Below, in pieces: positions 24,745 to 34,247 of a DNA stretch of 64,000 nucleotides. Location of the stretch: assembly GCF_042468235.1 (NCBI RefSeq), contig NZ_CP170386.1:744001-808000 (forward strand), given 5' to 3'. The position numbers and the translations under genes are program-made. Positions within the stretch are counted from its first letter, which is position 1, and each line of letters starts with the position of its first letter. The notes under the pieces were generated by a model. It was not told the DNA's origin. It ran no database searches and saw only the letters and a list, made by a program, of their open reading frames with translations. The stretch is from Lonepinella sp042468235 (GTDB lineage Bacteria; Pseudomonadota; Gammaproteobacteria; Enterobacterales; Pasteurellaceae).

Positions 24745-26277
24745 TCACTTCGCCAAATAGCGTTTCAACAAAAACACAGGTATCCCTGAAAATACAATCA
24801 ACGATAAGCCATACACCGCAACAATAGAATATTGCAACCCTTCTTCTGCGTGCCACAATTCAATGGACAGGGTTGAAAGTTGGCGTGGCGAAAGAATTAT
24901 GGTTACGGTCAATTCTTTGCTCATTTGCAAAAAACACAGGGAGAAACCTGCGATTAACCCTGGGGAAACCAAGGGTAAAATCACACGGCGGAACAGTCGC
25001 CAACGGGTTTTACCTAATGAATCAGAAATCCACTCAATACCTGTGGGAATTTGCTCAATGGACGAACGTAAAGCTGTTTGAGCAAGAGGCAAATAGAGCA
25101 TTAAATAGGCTGGGAAAAGCACATAATGGGTTTGATAAATAGATGGAAAATACAACAAGCTATATTTGGCAATGGCAAAGCCGATTACCACCGCAGGAAT
25201 GGCGTGCAAAATAAAGGGTAAACGTTCAATATATTGGGTAAAGGGGGATCGGTAACGAATGGAAATCCACACCAACGGAAAGGCAATTATTAGCGTAATT
25301 AACGCCGCACTTAAGGTCAGCCAAAGGGTGCTAAACAGCACGCTGAAATAATCCGACCATTGAAAATACTCACTATGAATCGCCGATCCTTCCCATATCC
25401 ACTGAATTAAAATCACCACAGGCACCAAAATGCCCAACACAAAAATCGACAAAATAAAGCCAATAGCGAGCCATTCAAATTTGCCCAATGAGATCGGGGC
25501 AGGGGGCGAAATCAACCCTTTGCCCACACGCACAATTTGTTCATTGCCACGCAATTTTAATTCAAAGCCGACAATAACAAAGCACAATAACACCAACACT
25601 AAACAAAGCAACACGGCTTCTTGGGTGTTGTAATAGGCTTCAAATTCATTAAAAATCGCCACACTAAAGGTTTTGTAACCCAAAATCGCCACCGCCCCAA
25701 ATTCAATTAATAAATGTAACGCAATCAATAAGATCGCACTGCCAATGGCGGGGCGTAATTGGGGAAAAATGACCTTGATAAATGTATGCCAACGAGAACG
25801 ATTAAGCGAATAGCTCACTTCTTCCCATGCCGAGTCCAATCGTTTCAGGGTGGCAGAAATCGGCAAAAATGCCAACGGAAAAGACACTAATGTCATCACA
25901 AAACAGGCACCGAATAAGCCAGAAAATAACACGGTATCCACACTAAACCACGTGAAACTGCTGACGATAGACGGAATACACAAAGGCAAACTGATTAAGG
26001 TGGTCAACAAATTTTTGTAGCGAATTTGACAACGTTCCAACAAAAAAGCACAGATTAACGCCAGTAAAATCGCCGTGCTGGTAACAATAAAACAAAGCAA
26101 TAGGGTGTTTAATAATAACCGTGCGGTTTGGGCGTTAAATAATAATTGGGAAATTTGACTAGCGTTGCTGGAAAGACCGTATTGAGCAATATACAGAAAA
26201 GGAAAACACATCGGCAAAATAATAAAAATTACCACCGCACTTAGCCAAATTGGAGGACGTTTGATGTTCGTTTGCAT
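24745..26277 (-). CDS. hitB: Ferric-iron ABC transporter permease (FbpB/HitB)
   Basis: The inner-membrane channel of the periplasmic Fe(III) uptake system. The 510-residue protein is a duplicated permease with about twelve hydrophobic helices and two EAA-type loops (near WEEVSYSLNRSRWHTFIKVIFPQLRP and WISDSLGKTRWRLFRRVILPLVSP). It is the last gene of the C-A-B cluster. The start lies eight bases after a 9-bp hairpin and no ribosome site is visible outside that hairpin, so its translation is likely kept below that of hitA. The gene contains a USS near 26232. Confidence 0.92.
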   Translation of the reverse strand: MQTNIKRPPIWLSAVVIFIILPMCFPFLYIAQYGLSSNASQISQLLFNAQTARLLLNTLLLCFIVTSTAILLALICAFLLERCQIRYKNLLTTLISLPLCIPSIVSSFTWFSVDTVLFSGLFGACFVMTLVSFPLAFLPISATLKRLDSAWEEVSYSLNRSRWHTFIKVIFPQLRPAIGSAILLIALHLLIEFGAVAILGYKTFSVAIFNEFEAYYNTQEAVLLCLVLVLLCFVIVGFELKLRGNEQIVRVGKGLISPPAPISLGKFEWLAIGFILSIFVLGILVPVVILIQWIWEGSAIHSEYFQWSDYFSVLFSTLWLTLSAALITLIIAFPLVWISIRYRSPFTQYIERLPFILHAIPAVVIGFAIAKYSLLYFPSIYQTHYVLFPAYLMLYLPLAQTALRSSIEQIPTGIEWISDSLGKTRWRLFRRVILPLVSPGLIAGFSLCFLQMSKELTVTIILSPRQLSTLSIELWHAEEGLQYSIVAVYGLSLIVFSGIPVFLLKRYLAK

Positions 26278-26284
26278 CGTAAAA

Positions 26285-26308
26285 TCGGGGTGTACAACGA
26301 CACCCCGA
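26285..26308 (-). promoter_or_regulatory. Hairpin between hitA and hitB
   Basis: Nine-base-pair stem TCGGGGTGT/ACACCCCGA with a 6-base loop, followed on the minus strand by TTTTACG and the hitB ATG. It can act as a partial terminator or as an RNA-stabilising 3' structure for hitA, giving more binding protein than permease. Confidence 0.6.
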
Positions 26309-26315
26309 ATCCTTT

Positions 26316-27335
26316 TTATTGAATACCTGCTTCTTTAATCAACGTTTTTGCTTCTTCAATTTCGGCGTAATTATTAAAGGTGGTTTTTGGTGGATTTAAA
26401 CTATCCAGAGGCACTAAATAGCTCACAGGTGAAACGGCTTTCGCATTGGTTGGCCATTCGCCTGATGTGGAAATATAGGCTTCTTGTCCATCTTTGCTGG
26501 TTAAGAATGCCAAGAATTGTTGAGCTTCTTTTTGCTGTTTAGACGCTTTCAACACCGCAGCCGCAGAGAAACTCAAGGCAGAATCCGCATCCGCATTACG
26601 CATATAGTGGATTTTCGCTTGAACATTTTCTTGTCCTTTTTCTTTATAAAGACGTTCCAAATAATATTGGTTAATCATCGCCACACCTAATTCACCCGCA
26701 TCCACTTTTTTCAATGCAGGCGTATGACCAGTAATAGATTGTCCATTTTCTTTCATTGCTTTTAAGAACGCTTTGGTAGCATCTAAACCGTGTAATTTTT
26801 TATAAATGGCAATTTGATCCACTAATGCACCAGAACCTGGGTGATAAGAGAAATTGCCTTTCCATTTTGGATCATTAACCATTTCTGTCCAAGATTTTGG
26901 CAAATCTTTTTCCGCAATTTTATTCGGGTTATACGCCAACACACGGCTACGCACGCCAATTGGCACAAAATCTTTTTTCGGAGCTTGTGGCACGTTTTCG
27001 CCTTTTACGTTGGCTAATGCGTCATCGCCCACTGGTGCTAATAAACCAGCTTCACTTAAGGAAAGGAATGGACCTGTGCTTTCAGCGATAAAAATATCCG
27101 CAGGCGATTTTGCCCTTTCTTCTTTCAATAAACCTGCTAATTCAGGGGTTTTACCTGTTTTTAATTCAACTTTAATGCCTGTTTTTTCGGTAAATAATTG
27201 GGCTGCTTTTTCTACGCCTGCATTTTTGTGCTGACCGTTATATACCAACAGATCTGCCATTGCTACATTAGATAACATTAAACCTGCGACAGTAAAGCCT
27301 GTTAAAATCACGTTTTTTTTCAATAACTTTTTCAT
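26316..27335 (-). CDS. hitA: Periplasmic ferric-iron-binding protein (FbpA/HitA)
   Basis: The periplasmic carrier that takes Fe(III) from the outer-membrane receptors to the permease. The 339-residue precursor has a signal peptide cut after NVAMA and a mature start LLVYNGQHKNAG, where the histidine is an iron ligand in FbpA; the paired tyrosine ligands are seen in NQYYLERL. Length and sequence fit FbpA/HitA of Neisseria and Haemophilus. It has its own promoter with a Fur box overlapping the -35, so it is probably expressed separately from the upstream ATPase gene. Confidence 0.94.
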   Translation of the reverse strand: MKKLLKKNVILTGFTVAGLMLSNVAMADLLVYNGQHKNAGVEKAAQLFTEKTGIKVELKTGKTPELAGLLKEERAKSPADIFIAESTGPFLSLSEAGLLAPVGDDALANVKGENVPQAPKKDFVPIGVRSRVLAYNPNKIAEKDLPKSWTEMVNDPKWKGNFSYHPGSGALVDQIAIYKKLHGLDATKAFLKAMKENGQSITGHTPALKKVDAGELGVAMINQYYLERLYKEKGQENVQAKIHYMRNADADSALSFSAAAVLKASKQQKEAQQFLAFLTSKDGQEAYISTSGEWPTNAKAVSPVSYLVPLDSLNPPKTTFNNYAEIEEAKTLIKEAGIQ

Positions 27336-27393
27336 TGCAATACCTTCTTATAAATGATGAATCATATCCATTGACCTTTTAAAAGTCTTTTTT

Positions 27394-27426
27394 ATACTAA
27401 ACTAGATAAGAATGATTTTCAATAAT
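27394..27426 (-). promoter_or_regulatory. hitA promoter with Fur box
   Basis: On the minus strand TTGAAA (27417-27422), a 17-base spacer and TAGTAT (27394-27399) form a promoter. A Fur-like site at 27408-27426 (12 of 19 by hand alignment, with AATGAT and TCA-TA) overlaps the -35. Repression by Fur with iron is the expected behaviour. Confidence 0.65.
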
Positions 27427-27428
27427 AT

Positions 27429-28520
27429 TTATAGGTAGAATTTAGCTCGTTCATGAACCTGCAAAATATAACTTTCCCCCGTGTATAAACGAAAGGTGTT
27501 AGATAATGAAAAATCCAACGTTTGCCCTGCGATATCCACCCAGACATGGCTATGTTTGCCTTGAAATTGCTGTTTTAACAATTTCACCAGAGTACCTGAT
27601 GACGCAAGTGCGGTTAAATTTAAGGGAGATTTTGCCTTTTTATCTACAGGTATCAGCGTAATACTTTCGGGGCGAATCATCAATTTTCCCAGTGAATCAA
27701 GGGGGGCATTATTGGGGTGAATATTGACTTGACCTAACAAACATTGTACCTGTTCAGAGGCAATTAACAGGGCATCAATAATCAATGTATCCCCGATAAA
27801 TTGTGCAATTTCTAAGCTATTGGGGTGATAATACATTCCCTGAGCCGTATCTAATTGCACCAATTTTCCATTAAATAACAAGGCAATACGATCCGAACAA
27901 AGCAAGGCTTCTTCGCAATCGTGAGTGACAAGAATGGCGGATGTTTGACTGCGTTTTAAAATCGCCAACAATTCATCTCGAATTTGAGATCGCAAATATT
28001 GATCTAACGCCGAAAAGGGTTCATCTAACAAAATTAACGCAGGCGACACTACTAACGCCCGAGCCAATGCCACACGCTGTTGCTGCCCACCTGAAAGCTG
28101 ATGTGGCATTGCATCGGCAAAATTTGTCATTCCCGTGAGTGCCAAAATTTCACCAATTTTCTGTTGTTCTTCAGGTAATTTCCCTTTGCCATCACCTAAG
28201 CCATACGCTACATTGTGATACACAGACAAATGCGGAAATAAAATCCCTTCTTGCACCACATAACCCACGTTCCGATCACGAGGATGAATAAATGTCTTTG
28301 GCGAACAAACCAAACGATCTCCAATATAAATTTCCCCCTGTTCTGGTCGTTCAAAGCCTGCTATCGCACGCAATAACGTGGTTTTGCCACAACCTGATGG
28401 TCCTAACAGGGTTAAAATTTCCCCTTTTGCCAGTTCAAAGGAAATATCATGATTCACCTGATGTTTACCATCATAGCTTTTGTGTAGGTGAGAAAGCGTG
28501 AGAATGGGTAATGGGGACAT
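27429..28520 (-). CDS. hitC: Ferric-iron ABC transporter ATPase (FbpC/HitC)
   Basis: The cytoplasmic ATPase driving Fe(III) uptake. The 363-residue protein has Walker A GPSGCGKTT (near residue 40), signature LSGGQQQRVALARAL, Walker B LILLDEPFSALD, the switch histidine in LVTHDCEEAL, and a C-terminal TOBE-like regulatory domain, as in FbpC. In most relatives the order is A-B-C; here the ATPase comes first. A USS lies within the gene near 27607. Its start is 87 bases from the divergent yoaA. Confidence 0.92.
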   Translation of the reverse strand: MSPLPILTLSHLHKSYDGKHQVNHDISFELAKGEILTLLGPSGCGKTTLLRAIAGFERPEQGEIYIGDRLVCSPKTFIHPRDRNVGYVVQEGILFPHLSVYHNVAYGLGDGKGKLPEEQQKIGEILALTGMTNFADAMPHQLSGGQQQRVALARALVVSPALILLDEPFSALDQYLRSQIRDELLAILKRSQTSAILVTHDCEEALLCSDRIALLFNGKLVQLDTAQGMYYHPNSLEIAQFIGDTLIIDALLIASEQVQCLLGQVNIHPNNAPLDSLGKLMIRPESITLIPVDKKAKSPLNLTALASSGTLVKLLKQQFQGKHSHVWVDIAGQTLDFSLSNTFRLYTGESYILQVHERAKFYL

Positions 28521-28607
28521 AGCAACCTTAAATTTGTTTGATAAACTTGTCTTTTTATCATATCAAGATGATACAATACCGCAAAATGAATAATCAAATA
28601 AATAATA

Positions 28608-30533
28608 ATGTCAAAGCAATCTGAAATAATCCAAATTTTCTCTGAAACTGGGGCGTTAAGCCAGCAGATTAGCGGTTTTCGTCCCCGTCAGGAACAGCTT
28701 GACATGGCAACTGCGGTGGAAAAATCTATTAAAAATCGCACCGCACTTGTCGTTGAAGCTGGTACTGGTACGGGAAAAACCTTTGCTTATCTAGTCCCAG
28801 CTTTATTAGCCAAAAAGAAAACGATTATTTCGACTGGTTCAAAGAACTTACAAGATCAATTATTTAAGCGTGATTTACCTGCCATTAAACAAGCCTTAAA
28901 TTACACAGGCAAAATCGCCTTACTAAAAGGACGAGCTAATTATTTATGCTTGGAACGTATGGAACAGGTGAAATATATGGGCTTAGTTGGGGATAAATCC
29001 ATTTTAGTGGATTTAAGCAAAGTACAAAAATGGCAAATTAGCACCCAAACAGGGGATCTGTCCGAATGTAGTACATTGCCTGAAGATAGCCCGATTTTGC
29101 CACAATTAACCAGCACTACTGATAGCTGCTTAGGCTCGGATTGTCCGCATTATAACGATTGTTATGTGGCATTGGCTCGTAAAAAGGCATTGGCAGCAGA
29201 TTTGGTCGTAGTCAATCATCATTTATTTTGTGCGGATATGGCGGTGAAAGAAAGTGGCTTTGCTGAGCTTATTCCTGATGCGGAAGTCATTATTTTTGAC
29301 GAAGCTCATCAACTGCCTGATATTGCCAGTCAATATTTTGGGCAAACTCTCACATCTCGCCAGCTATTTGATATTTGTAAAGATTTACAAATTGTCTATC
29401 GTACCGAAGTGAAAGATATGCAACAGCTTGGAGTAGCTAGTGATCATCTGTTAAAAATGGTGCAAGATTTTCGTTTATTACTTGGAGAGGGTAATCAACG
29501 TGGCAACTGGCGAGATTTATTGCGACAAATCGTGGTGCAAAAAGGGCTAGAAATTTTACAAGAAAAATTGGATTTCACCGCCGAAGTGGTGAAACTCGCT
29601 TTAGGACGTTCGCAAACCCTAGACAGCATTTATGACCGCATTATTGCAGTAAAAAAACAGCTCACACGCCTTGCTGACACCAGCATTACAGGCTACTGCT
29701 ATTGGTACGAAACTTTTAACCGCCAATTTGGCTTGCATATTACACCACTCACCGTGGCGGATAAATTCGGTGAACAAATGGCAAATCAAAAAGCGGCGTG
29801 GATTTTCACCTCTGCCACCCTTGAAGTCGGTGGAAATTTCGATCATTTTTGCCAGCGTTTAGGGATTCAACAAGCCGAGCAAAAAGTGCTACATAGTCCC
29901 TTTAATTATGCTGAACAAGCCATGCTTTGTGTGCCACGTTATTTACCAAGCAGCAACCAAAAACACACTTTGCAACAATTAGCAGAAATGTTATTACCTG
30001 TGATTGAAGCCAACAAGGGTCGTTGTTTTATGCTTTGTACTTCTTATTTTATGATGAAAGGTTTGGCGGAATATTTCCGTGCAAACAGTCAGCTTTCTAT
30101 TTTATTACAAGGCGAAATGTCAAAAGTCAAATTGCTCGATCATTTTATTCATGAACCACACAGTGTACTCGTTGCCACATCTAGTTTTTGGGAGGGCATT
30201 GATGTAAGGGGCGAGGCTCTTTCGTTGGTCATTATTGATAAATTGCCTTTTACATCACCAGATGAACCCTTACTTAAAGCTCGCATTGAAGATTGTAAAT
30301 TACAGGGTGGGGAACCGTTTAATGATTTACAAATTCCAGAAGCGGTCATTGCTTTAAAACAAGGGGTGGGGCGACTAATTCGTGATGTTACAGACAAAGG
30401 AGCAGTGATTATTTGTGATAGCCGTTTAGTCAATCGTCCTTATGGCGAAACCTTTTTGAAAAGTTTGCCAAATGCGAAACGTACCAGAGATTTAACTAAG
30501 ATTGTTGATTTTTTGAAAGAGTTGCAGAATTAA
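28608..30533 (+). CDS. yoaA: DinG-family ATP-dependent helicase YoaA
   Basis: An XPD/DinG-type iron-sulfur helicase; E. coli YoaA works with the polymerase chi subunit in repair of blocked forks. The 641-residue protein has the Q-like start RPRQEQLDMA, Walker A VEAGTGTGKT near residue 50, iron-sulfur cysteines in CLERM and between 170 and 190 (CLGSDCPHYNDC), the DEAH box IIFDEAHQLPD, and late motifs SFWEGIDVRGE and QGVGRLIRD. The following order tsaB-slp-fadD-rnd matches the yoaA region of E. coli. Confidence 0.94.
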   Translation: MSKQSEIIQIFSETGALSQQISGFRPRQEQLDMATAVEKSIKNRTALVVEAGTGTGKTFAYLVPALLAKKKTIISTGSKNLQDQLFKRDLPAIKQALNYTGKIALLKGRANYLCLERMEQVKYMGLVGDKSILVDLSKVQKWQISTQTGDLSECSTLPEDSPILPQLTSTTDSCLGSDCPHYNDCYVALARKKALAADLVVVNHHLFCADMAVKESGFAELIPDAEVIIFDEAHQLPDIASQYFGQTLTSRQLFDICKDLQIVYRTEVKDMQQLGVASDHLLKMVQDFRLLLGEGNQRGNWRDLLRQIVVQKGLEILQEKLDFTAEVVKLALGRSQTLDSIYDRIIAVKKQLTRLADTSITGYCYWYETFNRQFGLHITPLTVADKFGEQMANQKAAWIFTSATLEVGGNFDHFCQRLGIQQAEQKVLHSPFNYAEQAMLCVPRYLPSSNQKHTLQQLAEMLLPVIEANKGRCFMLCTSYFMMKGLAEYFRANSQLSILLQGEMSKVKLLDHFIHEPHSVLVATSSFWEGIDVRGEALSLVIIDKLPFTSPDEPLLKARIEDCKLQGGEPFNDLQIPEAVIALKQGVGRLIRDVTDKGAVIICDSRLVNRPYGETFLKSLPNAKRTRDLTKIVDFLKELQN

Positions 30534-30596
30534 AGTATTTGTACTATAAATTATCTAATTTGTTTCGTGTATAAATATATTCAAAGGAGAAACCCT

Positions 30597-31211
30597 ATGA
30601 AACTTTGGTATTCAACAACCAGTCCGTTTGTGCGTAAAGTATTAGTCACTATTAAACATCATCAATTAGATGATAAAATTGAGATGTTACCGATTAAATC
30701 ATCTTTCGATTCTAATTCACTACATAATCAGGATAATCCGCTTGGACGTGTCCCCGCGTTGCAACGTAATTGTGGACGCTGGTTATTCGGTAGTCTGTTG
30801 ATTGCGGAATATTTAGATAATAAAGGCAAAAATGCAACACTATTTCCAAAAGAAGGTAAAGCCCGTTGGAATGTATTGGCGTTGCATAATTTAGCCGATG
30901 GGATTATGGAAAATACCTTGCCAATTATTTCCGAGAAAATGTTGCGACCAGAAGCAGAGTGGTGGACCAGTCGTCATCAGCAATTAATGGATCGCAATTT
31001 AAAAAGTTTTGCTCAATTAGAACAAAATTTAGCGGAATTTGGCACGGAATTGAACATTGGTACAATCTTTGCTGTTTGTGTGATTGATTGGTGGACATTA
31101 CGTGCGGAAAAATTAGGCATTAATTTTGGTAAAAGTTTTCCAAATCTAGTAAAATGGTCGGACGAGATGAATGCAAAATATCCTGTGCTGGCAGAAACTG
31201 CACCGCAATAA
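30597..31211 (+). CDS. Glutathione S-transferase family protein (YibF-like)
   Basis: A 204-residue two-domain GST-like protein: a thioredoxin-fold N-terminus (MKLWYSTTSPFVRKVLVTIK, NPLGRVPAL) and a helical C-terminal half (ALHNLADGIMEN). It resembles E. coli YibF. Substrate unknown. AAAGGAGA supports ATG 30597 over the ten-codon-longer frame. It lies between yoaA and tsaB, on the same strand, and may be co-transcribed with tsaB (15-base gap). Confidence 0.85.
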   Translation: MKLWYSTTSPFVRKVLVTIKHHQLDDKIEMLPIKSSFDSNSLHNQDNPLGRVPALQRNCGRWLFGSLLIAEYLDNKGKNATLFPKEGKARWNVLALHNLADGIMENTLPIISEKMLRPEAEWWTSRHQQLMDRNLKSFAQLEQNLAEFGTELNIGTIFAVCVIDWWTLRAEKLGINFGKSFPNLVKWSDEMNAKYPVLAETAPQ

Positions 31212-31226
31212 TAAAAATGGAACACT

Positions 31227-31940
31227 ATGACAAAGCTAACTTTACTCGCCTTGGACACTTCAACAGAAGCCTGTTCTGTGGCGTTACTGCATCAGGGCGA
31301 AATTACTCATTTAGATGAAGTGGCACAACGTACCCATACTAAACGGATTTTACCTATGATTGATCAGATTTTAGGGCAATCGGGCTTACAGCTTAACCAG
31401 CTAGATGCGTTGGTATTTGGGCGTGGTCCAGGTAGTTTTACAGGTGTGCGAGTAGGGGCGAGTGTAGCTCAAGGGTTAGCTTTTGGTGCAGATTTACCTG
31501 TCATTGCGGTATCCAATTTGACTGCCATGGCTCAAGCAGCTTACCAACAACATCAAGCAGAACAGGTGCTTGGTGCGATTGATGCTCGTATGAATGAAGT
31601 GTATTTTTCCGCCTTAAAAGCTGAAAAAGTGCGGTTAGAAATTGGCGAGTTTTTGCAATGGCAAGCAATAATTGCGGAACAGGTATGTTCACCAGCAAGA
31701 TTGCTTGAGCAGGCTAACCCATTAAGCGGGAATTGGTTAACTGTTGGTACAGGATGGCAAGCTTATTCATCGTTAAATAATATGGCTAAAAATAGTGAAA
31801 TTACTTTGCCATCAGCAAAATATATGCTTTCCGTCGCCGTGCCGATGTGGTTTGCCAAGCAGACTATTACTGCCACAGAAATTGAACCTGTGTATTTGCG
31901 TAATGAAGTGACTTGGAAAAAATTACCTGATAGAGAATAG
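31227..31940 (+). CDS. tsaB: tRNA threonylcarbamoyladenosine synthesis protein TsaB
   Basis: TsaB is the scaffold partner of TsaD and TsaE in making t6A37 of ANN-decoding tRNAs. The 237-residue protein begins LLALDTSTEACSVALL and has GRGPGSFTGVRVG and AIDARMNEVYF, the family markers; it lacks the metal site of TsaD, as expected. The yciO gene at 40222 encodes a relative of TsaC. The neighbourhood tsaB-slp-fadD-rnd is as in E. coli. Confidence 0.95.
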   Translation: MTKLTLLALDTSTEACSVALLHQGEITHLDEVAQRTHTKRILPMIDQILGQSGLQLNQLDALVFGRGPGSFTGVRVGASVAQGLAFGADLPVIAVSNLTAMAQAAYQQHQAEQVLGAIDARMNEVYFSALKAEKVRLEIGEFLQWQAIIAEQVCSPARLLEQANPLSGNWLTVGTGWQAYSSLNNMAKNSEITLPSAKYMLSVAVPMWFAKQTITATEIEPVYLRNEVTWKKLPDRE

Positions 31941-31961
31941 CTATCAAAATAAGGAGTTGCT

Positions 31962-32510
31962 ATGAAAAAAATATTGTTTTTTATCACCGCACTTTTATTA
32001 GTCGGTTGCGTTAATCCACCACAAGGGTTAGAAAAAGACGAATTCACTATCCAAAATTTAAAGGATATCGATCAAGATCATTATGCTTGTCAATGTAAAG
32101 ATGTTCGCTTGGGCGGTAAAGTGTTATCTGTTGATGTACTGAAAAATCAAACCAAGATAGAAGTGTTGAGTTTGCAAGTGTCATCATTTTCTGCCAAACC
32201 TGTGTTAGATAGCACGACAAATGGTCGTTTTATTGCATATTTAAAGGGTTTTGTGGATCCTGAAAGTTTGAAAGACCAATACATTACGGTGAAAGGCAAG
32301 TTGACTGGAAAAGAGATGGGTAAAATTGATCAAGCAGACTATCAATATCCAGTAGTAACCGTACAAGCCTTTAAACAATGGCAGTTAGTGAAAGAATATT
32401 ATTATGAATATGATGACTGGGATTATTATCCTTTCGGCTTCGGACCACGCTGGGGATTAATGGGACGATTCTGGTTTGCCCAACCAAAAGTACGTTATGT
32501 ACTACGTTAA
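31962..32510 (+). CDS. Slp-family outer-membrane lipoprotein
   Basis: A 182-residue lipoprotein with a type II signal peptide MKKILFFITALLLVGC (lipobox LLVGC, cysteine 16). The rest fits the Slp/YeaY family: CQCKDVRLGGKVLSVD, a beta-rich OB-like domain and an aromatic tail DDWDYYPFGFGPRWG. Function unknown; Slp of E. coli appears in stationary phase and under acid stress. The last codons are part of a tandem 20/21-base duplication. Confidence 0.88.
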   Translation: MKKILFFITALLLVGCVNPPQGLEKDEFTIQNLKDIDQDHYACQCKDVRLGGKVLSVDVLKNQTKIEVLSLQVSSFSAKPVLDSTTNGRFIAYLKGFVDPESLKDQYITVKGKLTGKEMGKIDQADYQYPVVTVQAFKQWQLVKEYYYEYDDWDYYPFGFGPRWGLMGRFWFAQPKVRYVLR

Positions 32511-32530
32511 GTACGTTTGTACTACGTTAA
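32490..32530 (+). repeat. Tandem 20/21-base duplication across the slp stop codon
   Basis: Two neighbouring copies (32490-32510 and 32511-32530) beginning GTACGTT and ending GTACTACGTTAA differ by one base. The first copy carries the slp stop; the second lies in the gap before fadD. Confidence 0.85.
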
Positions 32531-32556
32531 TGTTGTAAAAAATAATAAGGATTTAT

Positions 32557-34245
32557 ATGGAAAAATTATGGATTGATAATTATCCGAATGGGGTAGAAAA
32601 AGAAGTTGATATTAATAAATATCCTAATTTATTAGATATGTTTGATAGTGCGGTGCAAAAACATCCCGATCGCCCTGCTTATATTAATATGGGCAAAGCG
32701 TTGACTTTTCGCAAATTGGAAGAACGTAGTCGGGCGTTCGCCGCTTATTTACAAAATGAATTAAAACTGAAACGTGGCGATCGTGTCGCATTGATGATGC
32801 CAAATTTATTGCAATATCCGATAGCCTTATTTGGTGTGTTGCGTGCAGGTTTAATCGTGGTGAATGTCAATCCGCTTTATACACCACGAGAATTGGAACA
32901 TCAATTACAAGATAGTGGTGCAGTCGCTATTGTGGTAGTGTCGAACTTTGCATCGACTTTAGAAAAAGTCGTATTTAACACCGCAGTTAAGCATGTTATT
33001 TTAACGCGAATGGGAGATCAGCTTTCTTTTGGTAAACGTACGCTGGTTAATTTTATAGTGAAATACGTTAAAAAATTAGTACCAAAATATAAATTACCAA
33101 ACGCAGTAACCTTTCGTGAAGTGTTAAGTATTGGCAAGATGCGTCAATATGTTCGCCCTGAATTAGAACCAACAGATTTAGCCTTTTTACAATATACTGG
33201 TGGCACCACAGGGGTGGCAAAAGGTGCGATGTTGTCGCATGGTAATATGGTAGCGAATGTGATGCAAGCTCGTTGGATTGCCGAACCTTTTGTGGGCGAT
33301 AATCGCCGTGAACGCAAAGCGATTTTGCCATTGCCGTTATATCACGTTTTTGCCTTATGTGCGAACTGCCTATTATTTATTGAGTTAGGCATAACAGCAG
33401 TATTAATTACTAATCCACGTGATATTGATAGCTTTATTAAAGAATTGAAAAAACATCACTTTGTGGCGTTAACAGGGGTAAATACCTTGTTTAATGCTTT
33501 GTTAAATAATGAGAATTTTAAAGAAGTTGATTTCTCAGGATTAAAATTAACAGTCGGTGGCGGTATGCCAGTTCAGCAAGCTATTGCAACTCGTTGGCAC
33601 GAATTAACCGATTGTAATATTATTGAGGGTTATGGATTAACTGAATGTTCGCCTTTGGTGGCAGCATCTACGGTAGATTGTTTAGTGCATGACGGTAGTA
33701 TTGGTTTGCCAGTACCCAATACAGATATTAAAATTTTGAAAGAAGACGGCAATGAAGCAAATTTAGGGGAAACAGGTGAACTTTGGGTTAAAGGTAAACA
33801 GGTAATGCAAGGTTATTGGCAACGTCCAGAAGCCACAGGTGAAGTGCTAAAAGATGGTTGGTTAGCCACAGGTGACATTGTCACAATGAATAAAAAAGGT
33901 ATTCTACGTATTGTGGATCGTAAAAAAGATATGATTTTGGTATCAGGTTTTAATGTATATCCAAATGAAATTGAAGATGTAGTGATGTTAAATTATAAAG
34001 TGGCAGAAGTGGTAGCGATAGGTGTTCCACATGAAGTATCTGGCGAAACCATTAAAATTTTTGTGGTAAAAAAAGATGATAGCTTAACCCGTGATGAGCT
34101 ACGTCAACATTGTCGCCAACATTTAACTGGCTATAAAATTCCGAAACAAATTGAATTTCGTGACGAATTGCCAAAAAGCAATATTGGTAAAATTTTACGC
34201 CGTGTGTTGCGTGATGAAGAATTGGCGAAACGTCTGAATAATTAA
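32557..34245 (+). CDS. fadD: Long-chain acyl-CoA synthetase FadD
   Basis: FadD activates fatty acids to acyl-CoA with ATP at the inner membrane. The 562-residue protein has the AMP-binding signature YTGGTTGVAKGAMLSH (near residue 212), GYGLTECSP, GWLATGDI and the C-terminal DRKKDMILVSGFNVYPNEIE with the catalytic region KSNIGKILRR. It is followed after two bases by rnd. Confidence 0.95.
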   Translation: MEKLWIDNYPNGVEKEVDINKYPNLLDMFDSAVQKHPDRPAYINMGKALTFRKLEERSRAFAAYLQNELKLKRGDRVALMMPNLLQYPIALFGVLRAGLIVVNVNPLYTPRELEHQLQDSGAVAIVVVSNFASTLEKVVFNTAVKHVILTRMGDQLSFGKRTLVNFIVKYVKKLVPKYKLPNAVTFREVLSIGKMRQYVRPELEPTDLAFLQYTGGTTGVAKGAMLSHGNMVANVMQARWIAEPFVGDNRRERKAILPLPLYHVFALCANCLLFIELGITAVLITNPRDIDSFIKELKKHHFVALTGVNTLFNALLNNENFKEVDFSGLKLTVGGGMPVQQAIATRWHELTDCNIIEGYGLTECSPLVAASTVDCLVHDGSIGLPVPNTDIKILKEDGNEANLGETGELWVKGKQVMQGYWQRPEATGEVLKDGWLATGDIVTMNKKGILRIVDRKKDMILVSGFNVYPNEIEDVVMLNYKVAEVVAIGVPHEVSGETIKIFVVKKDDSLTRDELRQHCRQHLTGYKIPKQIEFRDELPKSNIGKILRRVLRDEELAKRLNN

Positions 34246-34247
34246 TC

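Noticed and set aside
28556..28574. TATCAT-N6-ATGATA palindrome before yoaA as a LexA (SOS) box
   Set aside because: It does not fit the CTGT-N8-ACAG pattern of LexA; an unknown operator remains possible but unsupported.
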